Shown here: positions 18,950 to 30,414 of the stretch, one piece after another
How the letters are laid out: every line of letters starts with the position of its first letter
Numbering within the stretch: position 1 is the stretch's first letter
NCBI GenBank assembly: GCA_026122225.1
Contig: JANEZZ010001959.1
Location: 1,001,501-1,065,500, forward strand
Direction: 5' to 3'
DNA: 64,000 nt
Source of the DNA: Heloderma charlesbogerti
Taxonomy: Eukaryota; Chordata; Lepidosauria; Squamata; Helodermatidae
Position numbers and translations under genes: made by a program
The notes under the pieces: generated by a model
The model's database searches: none
What the model was told of the DNA's origin: nothing
What the model saw: the letters and a program-made list of their open reading frames with translations, nothing else

Positions 18950-19790
18950 CTAGTGTAGTAGTTTATTAGGTACAATCTACAGACCACACACATACAAACA
19001 AAAGAATGTACGAATATAAAAACTGTATTGAAATAAATTAGTACATAAAAGTTGAGAACAAAGTCAAGGAACAATCATAGAGGGTCTGATCCAGATGGCT
19101 ACATAATTTTCTTTAGCAACTTGCTCTATAATTCAAATGTTAAAACTTTCAAGGACTCTTGAAACAAATCAGCAAGGACTCTAAGGATCGTCCAGGAAAA
19201 GGTTGTGTAACAGGGTCAGTTAAATTTTCTCTAACCCCTTGATAAAAACTACAGTTGAAGAAGACATGCAGAACAGACTCCACCTCTTCACTGTTGCAGT
19301 GACATTTTGTTTTATCTACCATCTGGAAGATTAGCGGGTAGAACATTGCACTGAGCCAGAGAAAAAGCTCTCCTGTATTTGGGAAGAGATAACCAATTTA
19401 AATAGGACATCCTATTTTTGAAGTTTGGGCCTGGCAAACCCAACAACCAAGGAGAGCATGGACCCTCTGCTGCTCTGTAGAAGTCTTGAGAATCAATATC
19501 CGTTAGCTTCTGTTTAACAATACATTTGGTTCTTTCTTATTCATAGATAAGAAATAAGAAGAAGACAGCCCCACTGAAATAATTTTCTGCTCCACTTCCT
19601 TCTACTAGGCAAACTTCTCTGGGTGTGTCATCACCTAGGATAAAAAGGAATTGGGGATAAGCAAAAGACAGCAATGAAGCCAAAAATGGATGAGCCAAAG
19701 AATTTAAGGAATCAAGGCCAGCTTCCGAATTAAGTGTAGCACCAGCAACACATCTGGGCACACCAAATATAGATCAAAGAAAGTGGGATT
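18950..19790 (-). pseudogene. LINE ORF2 C-terminal remnant, clade uncertain (R4/Dong-like suspected)
   Basis: Antisense frame 19149-19346 contains KCHCNSEEVESVLHVFFNCS followed by FYQGVRENLTDP, a C-x-C...H...C zinc-knuckle-like motif of the kind found at the C-terminus of several LINE ORF2 proteins. A second antisense frame, 19537-19761, begins PRCVAGATLNSEAGLDSLNS, which reads like the region upstream of it. No catalytic RT motif is preserved. The R4/Dong suggestion is from general resemblance only. Confidence 0.42.
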
Positions 19791-19814
19791 GAACTGCTTC
19801 AAAAGAATACACAA

Positions 19815-20205
19815 GTTAAAATGCCTGTGTAAACAAAAATGTTTTCGCCTGTTGCTGAAAAGTTTGCAACATGGGCACCAGCTGAACCTCTGTAGGGAGG
19901 GTGTTCCCTAATTGGTATGCTACTGCTAAAAAAAAAAAAAAAGCCTTTACCTTTGTGGGCCATCTCATATTCTAACTCTGATACAGGTACCATAAAAAGA
20001 TCCTCGACAGAAGGTACTAACATACAGGCAGGTTGATAATGGAAGAGGCACTCTCAGATATTTGGGCCCCAAGATATTTAGGGTTAAAAAGGTAAGTACC
20101 AGCACCTTGAACAGGACCCAGAATAGGTATGCAATGGAGTTCTTTTAAAACTGGGGAAATATGCATACCAGTCAAAATTCTGGGGGCCCTATAATGGCAT
20201 AAACA
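19815..20205 (-). mobile_element. Old L2 3' fragment
   Basis: Plus-strand wording parallels the antisense L2 copies: AAAATGCCTGTGTAAACAAA, GGCACCAGCTGAACCTC, GGCCCCAAGATATTTAGGG, CAGCACCTTGAACAGGACCC and GGAGTTCTTTTAAAACTGG. No frame remains open, and a 15-A run at about 19929-19943 interrupts it. Confidence 0.7.
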
Positions 20206-20607
20206 TGGCAAATTTATGCATTTATTTACTATGTCATAATAAACTCCACTTATTAAACAACCATCTTTGTAGCATTAGTTATTTATCAGTGTTTTTAGTG
20301 TAGGTGAACCAGCGAGGTCTTTAATGTGTCATTGTTATATAACTTGGCATCTGTTAATAAAGAAAATGTAGGTGAATATGATCCAAACTCTTTGTGATGT
20401 TATTTTCTTTCTAGCACCAGCTCTGCTGTTATGTAAATATCTTCATCCATCCATTTACAAGTGACTCCACTTAATTCCACACAAGATACTTTGGTTTGTT
20501 TGCTTATTTATTTATTGCAGTATTTGATACCTTGCCTTTTTATTCCATAAGTGTTCATGGCGACTCGTGGAAAATTAAAACAGCATAAAAATAAAGTCAT
20601 TTTATTT

Positions 20608-21357
20608 ATCCGATTGCCCAAATGGGGACAGGGAGGGAATAGACCAGGAGCATATGGTGAAATATGAAAGCCAGTCAAAGAGGTCTAAGGGTCACAGCAG
20701 AAGATGCACACACCAGAGACATCTGGAGAAGGATACCATATCTTTCTATGCAAATACTAGAAGCCTCTGAGCCAAAATGGGAGTGTCAGAGTGCCTGGTT
20801 TTAAAGGAAAATCTAGATATAATGGTCATTATGGAAAACATGGTGGAATGGAGAGAACCAGTGGGATACAGTCATGTCCTAATTTCAATTCTACTGGAAG
20901 GACAGGGAAGGGCATACTGGAGATGTTGCTCTGTACATCAAAGAGGGTATAGTGTCAAGCAGGTCACAAAACCTAAAGGGGGTAGACTCTTCCACAGAAG
21001 CATTGTGGGTGACAATACCAGGCTGTAAAAGTGGTTTAGTGGTAGGAACATGCTATCATCCCCCAGAACAGAATGCTCAGCATGATCTTGAAACAAGAAA
21101 CAAAATCAGGGAGGCCTCCAAAATGAGGAAGTGACTTCATAATGAGTGACTTCAATTAGCCCCACATTGACTAGATAAATGCATGTTCCCATCATGACAA
21201 AGAGGTTAAATTTCTTGATACCCTAAATGATTGTGTCCTGGAACAGGTGGTCATGGAAATGACCAGAGGGGAACAACCCTGGATTTAATCTGGGGTATTA
21301 AATCCAGGGTTGTGGTGCTGACCAGGACCTAGTATGGGATGGGAGTGTTGCCAAACT
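20608..21357 (+). mobile_element. CR1-type LINE, 5' fragment (endonuclease region)
   Basis: Colinear with 23220-23990: GATTGCCCAAATG, GGAGCATATGGTG, AAGATGCACACACCAGAGAC, then endonuclease wording translated in pieces as ISILLEGQGRAYW and VVGTCYHPPEQNAQ. There are many frame breaks. A 17-bp perfect hairpin ACAACCCTGGATTTAAT / ATTAAATCCAGGGTTGT lies at 21273-21289/21297-21313. Confidence 0.8.
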
Positions 21358-21505
21358 ATGTGCTGTGTGTAGAAGTATGTCCTTTTATCTGTCTGACACT
21401 CCCACCAATCAGCTTCATGGGATGTTACCCTCCTGACCTTCCCTGCATGTTGCAGTATTTGTGGGGATACAACAGTTTGGGCTAATTTATAGTAATGTTG
21501 CATGC
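21357..21505 (-). mobile_element. CR1-type LINE, 3' fragment in inverted orientation
   Basis: The minus strand reads CATCCCATGAAGCTGATTGG, GACAGATAAAAGGACATACT and ACAGCACATAGTTTGG, matching 55570-55640 of the CR1 3' region. It abuts the sense 5' fragment head to head. See the finding on this junction. Confidence 0.72.
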
Positions 21506-21580
21506 CCAGTTTCTCTGTTGGCTCTCATTTCATTCCTTTTGGGGCATCACATCTTATAGGCAAAATCCGTGGGTTAAAAA

Positions 21581-22022
21581 TAGGGATTCATGAGAAATTT
21601 GTTTCAGTTCAGTTTTGATCAAGATTTACCCAGTTTGCACCTTACTGATAGAACACAGTCTTGGGCCCAATCTGTGGTAGAGGTCTGTACATTTCTGATT
21701 GAAATGTACATTGCAATGTGATTCGCAGACCCCCAAAATGTGTTCGACAGCATGCATACGTTTGAAAAATGCACATGAAAAAATCCATACTTTGAAAATG
21801 TGCAAAAATATGCTTTAATCAACGGGCGAATAATGCATATATTTCAAAGAACTGCACAACTGATGCATAATTTGCTAAATGTGCACAAAATATGTACAGA
21901 ATTTCATGTGAAAAGAAAAAAAATAAAGCCCACAATCTGATATGGACTCGAGTCTGAACAAGGTTTGAGATGGAATTTGGAGAATGATGAGGGGCTCGGT
22001 TCTGCTGATTCACACATTCCTA
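21581..22022. mobile_element. Small AT-rich non-autonomous hAT-like element
   Basis: 442 bp starting TAGGGATTCATGAG and ending CACACATTCCTA, with a perfect 8-bp target duplication GTTAAAAA (21573-21580, 22023-22030). The interior has inverted GTGCAAAAATATGC/GCATA-type motifs and repeated TTTGAAAA words but no ORF. The terminal TAGGGAT resembles the TAGGGATG of the palindromic elements, although the interior is unrelated. Confidence 0.85.
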
Positions 22023-22030
22023 GTTAAAAA

Positions 22031-22626
22031 TTACACATTTCACAAATTCATAATACAATAAAATAGTAAATATTCAGTTTCAAGGATACTCTGTGGATAT
22101 TTTAGGCATTCTTATGAAATATGTAAAAGATCAAAATGATACACAACATTTGCAGTTATTTTCTGGTTAATACGCATGTCCTGAATATATGTAAAAGGAA
22201 ACTTCTAACTTTTGAGAAAGCCTGTGCGTATATGACATTTACTGAAAAAAGTATTGAAAATATATTTAGAAAAGATCTCCTCCAACCTATAAATAATCTG
22301 TTTTTGGACCCAGTCTACATCAGTTGAATTTTAGGTGGTACAGCAGCTGTTGTACTATAAACAGAGCAGTTATCTAAGGCATATAGTACAGCTCGGTAAA
22401 AATCTGAGGATTCTTGATGACACAAATAAATTGCTTTCCAATTCATAGGCTTCTCTCTTTATAAATAGTTTTCACTTCTCACTTAATAATGAACTGTTCA
22501 GGCTTAAAACATAATGATTAGGCTGAATGAGTCTCCTTCCTTTGATCAATCTTTTCCCAACAGGTCTTGCTCTGGGAGCGCATTATTTCAAATAAATGAT
22601 TTGCTAGCACACTGCTGTGTGTGTGC

Positions 22627-22659
<33 letters not shown>

Positions 22660-23035
22660 TATATACATATACACAAACACCTCTGAATATACTGAACTCT
22701 TTGCACGTTTCTTCCTGTATTATCCAAACCCATATTATCTATTCTACCTTTGTTGCATGTACAGTTTTCAGTATGTAGGCTGATTTAAGTGAAAGTGATT
22801 TAAGGGCACAGTGCACCATAGAACTCTCACACAGGTTTCATTCACTTCAATGAGGCTTGCATTGGAGAACATCTTGGTGGACTCTAATTGACGTTGTGCC
22901 ATCTAGAATCACAGTTAAGACAAAGGCCAATATTATCTGTTCTTGTACCAAGAACAGATAGCCAATGTCTCCATTTCTGAATGAATTACTGTTTATGAAA
23001 TGAGCTAAATGCAAAAGCATTTCTTTAAATGTGTA
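22031..23035. other. Non-coding interval
   Basis: AT-rich, with one (TG)n tract. A 20-bp inverted pair GTTCTTGTACC/GAACAGATA near 22935-22965 is minor. No gene recognised. Confidence 0.4.
22632..22657 (+). repeat. (TG)n microsatellite
   Basis: About 13 uninterrupted TG units, followed by CATATATACATATACAC. Confidence 0.95.
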
Positions 23036-23274
23036 TCGTTTAAACGTTTTGGGACAAGCTGGGCCTGTACCAGAGGGACGGGCTCCACTTGAATCAAAAT
23101 GGAGCCAGACTGCTGGCACTAGACATAAAAAGGGTGGCAGAGCAGCTTTGAAACTCAACCCTGTGGGAAAGCCAACAGGAGCTGGGAAGCATCTGGTTCA
23201 GATTAAATCATCCCAGATGATGAAAATTTTTTGATTGCCCAAATGTAGAAGGGGAGGAAATAGGCCAGGAGCAC

Positions 23275-25215
23275 ATGGTAGTACATAACAGCCAATCAAA
23301 GGGGCCAACATCCCATAGCAAAAGATGCACACGCCAGAGACATCTGGGGAAGGATACCGTATGCCTGGCAGGCACCAGGTTGAGGAAGGCTAGAAGCCTC
23401 CATGCCAAAATGGGAGCGTTGGAGTGCTTGATTTTAAAGGAAAATCTGGATATAGTGGGCACTACAGAAACCTGGTGGAGTGGAGAGAACCAGAGGGATA
23501 TGGTCATCTCTGGATATAAACTCTATAGGAAGGACAGGGAAGGGCATACTGGGGGAGGTGTTGCCCTGTACACCACAGAGGGCATAGTGTGTCGAGCGGA
23601 CTAGAACACCTAAAAGGGATAGGCTGTTCCACAGAAGCTCTGTGGGTGACAATACCAGGCTCCAAAACTAATTTAGTGCTAGGAACATGCTATCATCTCC
23701 CAGACCAGAATGCTCAGAGTGACCTTGAAATGGAAAATGAAATCAGGGAAGCCTGCAAACAAGGAAGTGTTGTAATAATGGGTGACTTCAATTACACCCA
23801 CATTGACTGGATAAATGCATGTTCCAACCATGAGAAAGAGGTTAAATTTCTAGATGCCCTAAATGATTGTGCCCTAGAACAGTTGGTCATGGAACCAACC
23901 AAAGGGGAGGCGACCTTGGATTTAATCCTAAATGGTGTCGCCCACGACCTAATACGAGATGTAAATGTTGTTGAACCAGTTGGGAACAGTGATCACAATA
24001 CTATCAGATTTAATATATATTTAAGAGGAAAATTGCCCAGGAAGTCCAACAGTCACATTTGACTTCAAAAGAGGAAACTTCTTTAAAATGAGGGAACTGG
24101 TGAAACGGAAGACAAAAGGGGGAATCAAAAGGACTAAATCCCTTCAAAATGCTTGAGGATTACTCAAAATCAGAACAATAGAAGCCCAGCTAAAATGTAT
24201 ACCACAGGTTAGGAAAGGTAGCACCAAGTCCAAGAGGTTGCTGGCATGCTTAATGAGCAGTGTTAAGGGAGCTATTAGAGAAAAGAGAGCTTCTTTCAGA
24301 AAATGGAAGTCTTGCCCAGGTGAGGAAAACAAAAGGGAGCACAAGCTTGCGCAAAGATGATGCAAGCAGACAATAAGAGATGCCAAAAATCATTTTGAAG
24401 AGCATATCGCTAACAACATCAAGGCCAACAATAAAGAATTCTTTAAATACATCAGAAGCAGAAAACCAGCTAGGGAAGCAGTTGGACACTGGATGACAAT
24501 GGAGTTAAAGGAGTACTGAAGGAGGACAAGGAGATTGCAGAGAAGGTGAATGAATTCTTTTCATCTGTCTTCACTGCAGAAGATATAGGACAAGTACCTG
24601 TGCCTGAACTGATGTTTTCAAGAAGGGAGTCTGAGGAACTGAGGCAAATAGTGGTGACAAAAGGTGACGTTCTCAACCTTATTGATAAATTGAAAGCAAA
24701 TAAATCACTGGGCCCAGATGGTATCCATCCTAGAGTTCTCAAAGAACTCAAATATGAAATTGCTGATCTTCTAACCAAAATATGAAACATGTCCCTAAGA
24801 TCAGCTTCTATGCCAGAGGACTGGAAGATGGCCACTGTAACATCAATTTTAAAAAAAGGGATCCAGGGGGATCTGGGAAATTACAGGCCAGTTAGCTTTA
24901 ACTTCTGTTCTGGGTAAATTGATTGGAGGCATTATTAAAGATAAAATTAGGAAGCATATAGAAGGACAAGCCCTGCTGAAAAAGAATCAACATGGCTTCC
25001 GCAAAGGTAAGTCCTGTCTCACTAACATTTCAGAGTTCTTTGAGAGTGTCAGTAAACATATAGACAGGGGTGATCTGGTAGACATGGTTTACTTGGACTT
25101 CCAAAAGGCTTTTGACAAAGTCCCTCACCAAAGACTCCTGAGCAAACTTAGTAGTCATGGAATCAGAAGACAGGTCCTCTTATGGATCAGTAACTCATTA
25201 GAGAACAGAAAGTAG
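23275..25215 (+). pseudogene. CR1-type endonuclease-reverse transcriptase, degraded
   Basis: 23275-23604: LDIVGTTETWWSGENQ and GGGVALYTTEGI (endonuclease). 23589-24062: VLGTCYHLPDQN, VVIMGDFNYTHIDW, GEATLDLILNG and VGNSDHNTIRF (the SDH motif is retained). 24546-24785: SLGPDGIHPRVLKELK. 24919-25215: KNQHGFRKGKSCLTN and motif A DMVYLDFQKAFDKVPH. Frames change between blocks, and motif C is disrupted and duplicated near 25340-25425. Non-functional. Confidence 0.88.
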
Positions 25216-25539
25216 AGAGAAGGAATAAATGGTCAATTCTCCCAATGGAGGGAAGTAAATAGTGGGGTCCCACAGGAACTGTATTAGGACCAATGCTTTT
25301 CAACCTATTCATAAATGATCTGGAATTAGGAGTGAGCAGTGAAGTTTCCTAATGACACCAAATTATTTAAATTTCTGAATGACATTATTAAGTTTCCGAA
25401 TGGCACCAAATTATTTAGGGTGATTAAAACAAAGGGATTAAAAGGGATTGTGAAGAGCTCCAAAAGGATCTCTCCAAACTGGGAGAATGGGCATCTAAAT
25501 GGCAAATGTAGTACAATGTAAGCAAGTGTAAAGTGATGC

Positions 25540-28500
25540 TTGTTGTTGTTCAGTCTGACTCTTAGTGACCCCATGGACCATAGCACACCAGGCCTTCCTG
25601 TCCTCCGCTCTCTCCCAGAGTGTGCTCAAGTTCATATTCATAGCATCGGTGATGCTATCTAGCCACTCATCCTCTGCCGTCCCCTTCTCCTTTTGCCTTC
25701 AACCTTTCCCAGCATCAGGGTCTTTTCCAGTGACTTTTCTCTTCGCGTTAGGTGGCCAAAATATTTGAGCTTCAGCTTCAGTATCTGTCCTTCCAATGAG
25801 CAGTCAGGGTTGATTTCCTTTAGGATGGACTGATTTGACCTCCTTGCAGTCCAGGGGACTCGTAAGAGTCTTCTCCAGCACCACAGTTTGAAAGCATCAA
25901 TTATTCGGCACACAGCCTTTCTTATAGTTCAGCTCTCACAGCCATACGTTGCTACTGGGAAAACCATAGCTTTGATTATATGAATCTTTGTTGGCAAGGT
26001 GATGTCTCTGCTTCTTACTATGCTGTCTAGGTTTGCCATAGCTTTCCTCCCAAGGAGCAAGCGTCTTTTAATTTCATGGCTACAGTCACCGTCTGCAGTG
26101 ATCTTGGAGCCCAAGAAAATAAAATCTCTCACTGCTTCCATTTCTTCCCCTTCTATTTGCCAGGAAGTGATGGGAACAGATGCCATGATCTTCGTTTTTT
26201 TAATGTTGAGTTTCAAAACAGCTTTTGCACTCTCCACTTTCACCCTCAACAAGAGCCTCTTGAGATCCTCTTCGCTTTCTGCCATTAGGGTGGCATCGTC
26301 TGCGTATCTGAGGTTGTTGATAATTCTCCTGGCAATCTTAATTCTGACCTGTGATTCATCCAACCCAGCGTTTCTCATGATGTACTCTGCATATAAATTA
26401 AATAAGCAGGGCGACAATATACAGCCTTGCCATACTCCTTTCCCAATTTTGAACCAATCGGTTGTTCCATGTGCGGTTCTTACTGTTGCTTCTTGATCCT
26501 CGTACAGGTTTCTCAGGAAACAGCTAAGGTGGTCTGGTACTCCCATCTCTTTCAGAATTTGCCACAGTTTGTTGTGATCCACACAATCAAAGGCTTTAGC
26601 GTAGTCAATGAAGCAGAAATAGATGTTTTTTTCTGGAATTCTCTTGCTTTCTCCATGATGCAGCGAATGTTGGCGATTTGATCTCTAGTTCCTCTGCCTC
26701 TTCGAAACCCAGCTTGTACTTCTGGTAGTTCTCGGTTCGCATACTGCTGAAGCCTAGCTTGTAGGATTTTGAGCATCACCTTGCTGGCATGTGAAATGAG
26801 CGCAGTTGTACGGTAGTTTGAACACTCTTTGGCATTGCCCTTCTTTGGAATTGGAATGTAAACTGACCTTTTCCAGTCTTGTGGCCACTGTTGAGTGTTC
26901 CAAATTTGTTGGCATATTGAGTGCAGCACTTTAACAGCATCATCTTTTAGGATTTTAAATAGCTCAGCTGGAATACTGTCATCTCCGCTAGCTTTGTTGT
27001 TAGTAATACTTCCTAAGGCCCACTTGACTTCACTCTCGAGGATGTCCGGCTCAAGTTCAGTGACCACACTATCATGGCTATCAGGGACATTAAGATCTTT
27101 CCTGTATAGTTCTTCTGTGTATTCTTTCCACCTCTTCTTAATCTCATCTGCTTCTGCTAGATCCCTGCCTTCTTTGTCCTTTATCGTGCCCATCTTTGCA
27201 CGAAACTTTCCCTTGAGATCTCTGATTTTCTTGAAGAGATCTCTAGTCTTTCCCATTCTGTTGTTTTCCTTGATTTCTTTGCATTGTTCATTTAAGAAGG
27301 CCTTCTTGTCTCTCCTTGCAGTTCTCTGGAAATCTGCATTCAGTTGGATATCTCTTCCCCTTTCTCCCATGCTGCCTTCCTCAGCTACTTGTAAAGCCTC
27401 ATCAGACAGCCACTTGGCTTTCTTGCATTTCTTTTTCTTTGGGATGGATTTCGTTGCTGCCTCCTGAACAATGTTACGGACCTCCGTCCATAGTTCCTCA
27501 GGCACTCTGTCTATCAGGTCTAATCCCTGAAATCTATTCCTCACCTCCACTGTATATTCATAAGGGATATGATTTAGGTCATACCTGAATGTTTTCGTGG
27601 TTTTCCCTACATTCTTCAATTTAAGCTGAAATTTTGCAACAAGAAGCTCATGATCTGAGCCACAGTCAGCTCCAGGTCTTGTTTTTACTGAGTGTATAGA
27701 GCTTCTCCATCTTTGGCTGCAAAGTACATAATCAATCTGATTTCGATATTGACCATCTGGTGATGTCCATGTGTAGAGTCACTTCTCGTGCTGTTGGAAA
27801 AGAGTGTTTTCTATGATCAGCGTGTTCTCTTGGCAAAACTCTATTAGCCTTTGTCCTGCTTCATTTTGTACACCAAGGCCATGCTTGCCTGTTATCCCGG
27901 TGATTTCTTGACTTCCTCCTTTGGCATTCCAATCCCCTATGATGAAGAGGACATTTTTTTTGGTGTTAGTTCTAGAAGGTGTTGTAGTTCTTCATAGAAC
28001 CAATCAACCTCAGCTTCTTCGGCCTCAGTGGTTGGGGCATAGACTTGAATTACTGTGATGTTGAATGGTTTGCCTTGGATTCGTACGGAGATCATTCTAT
28101 CATTTTTGAGATTGTACCCCAGTACTGCTTTTCCCATCCTTTGGTTGACTATGAGTGCTACTCCATTTCTTCTAAGGGATTCTTGCCCACAGTAGTAGAT
28201 ATAATGGTCACCTGAATTAAATTTGCCCATGCTTGTCCATTTTAGTTCGCTGATTCCCAAGATGTCATTGTTCAATCTTGCCATCTTATGTTTGACCACC
28301 TCCAACTTACCTTGATTCATTGATCTTACATTCCAGGTTCCTAAACAATATTTTTCTTTACCGCTTCGGACTTCCTTTTCACCATCAGACACATCCACAG
28401 CTGAGTGTCCTTTCGGCTTTGGCCCAGCCACTTCACTCTTTCTGGCACTACTTGGAAATTCCCTCTGCTCTTCCCCAGTAGCATATTGGACATCTTCCGA

Positions 28501-28733
28501 CCTGAGGGGCTCATCTTCTGGCATCATATCTTTTAGCCTTGTGATATGTTCCATGGGGTTTTCTTGGCAAGAATACTGGAGTGGGTTGCCATTTCCTTCT
28601 CCAGTGGACCACATTTTGTCAGAACTCTCCGCCATGACCTGTCTGTCTTGGGTGGCCCTGCACAGCATAGCTTATGGCTTCACTGAGTTACGCAAGCCCC
28701 TTCGCCACAACAAGGCAGTGATCCATGAAGGGG
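25540..28733 (-). mobile_element. Full-length BovB (RTE) LINE, copy 2
   Basis: About 3.2 kb antisense, inserted in the CR1. A perfect 12-bp target duplication GTAAAGTGATGC flanks it (25528-25539, 28734-28745), and the CR1 reading resumes exactly on the far side (GTGATGCACACTGGGGCAA). The 3' end at 25540 is the complement of the ACAACAACAA tail. The 5' end is the complement of CCCCTTCATGGATCACTGCC. It is the best preserved of the three full-length copies. Confidence 0.96.
25659..28668 (-). pseudogene. BovB ORF2, near-intact but frameshifted copy 2
   Basis: 27937-28668 (243 codons): TWNVRSMNQGKLEVVKH, GISELKWTSMGKF and VIQVYAPTTEAEEAEVD, broken at the A-run coding TPKK. 26552-27619 (355 codons): IPKKKKCKKAKWLSDEAL, NNKASGDDSIPAELFKIL and EVQAGFRRGRGTRDQ. 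25929-26582 (217 codons): DHNKLWQILKEMGVPDHL, motif B KGVWQGCILSPCLFNLY (an R-to-W change relative to copy 3) and motif C LRYADDATLMAESEED. 25659-25913: the C-terminal WRRLLRVPWTARRSNQS. There are only a few frame breaks, and the catalytic Asp residues are present. Confidence 0.94.
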
Positions 28734-29211
28734 GTAAAGTGATGCACACTGGGGCAAAAGCCCCAACTTCAAGTATAGCCTGATGGGATCTGAGCTAGCG
28801 GTGACTGACCAAGAAAGAGATCTTGGGGTTGTGGTGGTCACTGAATGTGGTCATTCAACTCAATGAAGATGTCAACCCAGTGTGCAGCCGCTGTAAAAAA
28901 GGCAAACTCCATGTTAGGCATAATTAGAAAAGTGATTGAGAATAAAACTGCCAACATCATACTGCTCCTATTTAAATCTGTGGTGTGACCAGACTTGGAA
29001 TACTGTGTACAGTTCTGGTCACACCTAAAAAAAGATATTGTGGAGCTGGAAAAGGTGCAGAAAAGGGCCACTAAAATGATCAAGGGTTTGGAGCATCTCC
29101 CTATGAGAGAAGGTTACAACAGCTGGGATTGTTTAGCTTGGAGAAAAAGGAGGGTAAGGGGAGAGAGGTGTACAAAACTATGCATGGTGTGGAGAATGCA
29201 GATAGGGAGAC
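28734..29211 (+). pseudogene. CR1-type RT C-terminal part, second block
   Basis: It continues the CR1 after the BovB, with wording for DQERDLGVVV (about 28807), then SVV/PDLEYCVQFWSHLKKDIV and ELEKVQKRATKMIKGLEHLP in frame 28995-29231. It ends where the antisense L2 begins at 29212. Confidence 0.88.
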
Positions 29212-29344
29212 TTTATTATTATTATTATTAAATTTATTAATCGCCCATCTGGCTGGTCACCCAGCCACTCTGGGCGATGTACAGCATACAATAAAACAGT
29301 TTAAAACAATAAAATTCTACAATAAAAACATTTTCTAAAATACC

Positions 29345-30410
29345 CTAACCCATCCCAAATGCCTGCCTGAACAACCATATTTTTAACGCACGGCGGAAGC
29401 TCATTAAAGAGGGGGCATGGCGGAGTTCCCTAGGGAGGGAGTTCCACAGAGTGGGGGCCACCACAGAAAAGGCCCTCTCCCTCGTCCCCACCAGTCTAGC
29501 TCTCCTGGCTGATGGGACAGAGAAAAGGCCATCCAAGGCTGATCTTGTTAAGCGGCCTGTCTCATGCTGCTGGAGGTGCTCCTTAAGATAGGCTGGGCTG
29601 GAACCATATAGGGTTTTAAAGGTCAAAACCAACACCTTGAATTTGGCCCGGAAAACAACTGGTAACCAGTGCAATTCCTTCAGCACTGGAGTGATGTGAT
29701 CTTGCCGGCGGCTGCCTGCAATCAGGCGAGCTGCCGTGTTCTGTACCAGCTGCAGCTTCTGAACTGTCTTCAAGGGTAACCCCACGTAGAGCGCATTACA
29801 GTAGTCTAAACAAGAGGAGACCAGGGCATGTACTACCAATGGGAGCAGATGGTCGGGAAGGAAGGGGCGCAACCGCCGTATCAGATGGAGTTGGTAAAGC
29901 GCTGTCCAGCTCACAGCTAACACCTGAGCCTCCATGGACAGCTGGGAGTCCAAAATGACCCCCAGGCTGCGGACCTGGTCTTTCAAGGGTAGCCGTACCC
30001 CATTCAACACCAGGTCAACATCCCCCAGCCTCCTCTTGTCTCCCACCAAAAGTACCTCCGTCTTGTCAGGGTTCAGCTTCAGTTTATTCCTCCCCATCCA
30101 GCCACTCACCATCTGCAGACATTTGGACAGGGATTCTATGGCCAACCTTGGTGAAGATTTGAATGAGAGGTAGAGCTGCGTGTCATCAGCATATTGATGA
30201 CACCACACCCCAAACCTCCTGATGATAGCCCCCAGCGGCTTCACATAGATATTAAATAGCATCAGGGAGAGGATGGAACCCTGTGGCACCACACAAGTGA
30301 GTGGCCACGGGTCTGAACCCTCCTCTCCCAGTGCTTCCCTCTGGTACCTGCCGGAGAGGAAGGACCGGAACCACCGCAATACGGTGTCTCCAATGCCCAA
30401 CCCCTCCAGG
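29345..30410 (-). pseudogene. L2 reverse transcriptase, C-terminal two-thirds
   Basis: About 350 L2 codons open: GIGDTVLRWFRSFLSGRYQ, motif B VVPQGSILSLMLFNIYVKPL (a G-to-V change before PQG relative to the 7639 copy), motif C YADDTQLYL, KLNPDKTEVLLVGDKR, SSCLDYCNALYVGLPLKTVQ and a terminus at LFRQAFGMG. It is separated from motif A by hAT-like copy 4. The frame is uninterrupted, so the copy is fairly young. Confidence 0.92.
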
Positions 30411-30414
30411 CGGT

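Noticed and set aside
23040..23045. A precise 5' boundary and target duplication for the large CR1
   Set aside because: No duplication matching the 3' terminus at 33271 was found. The start is given only approximately.
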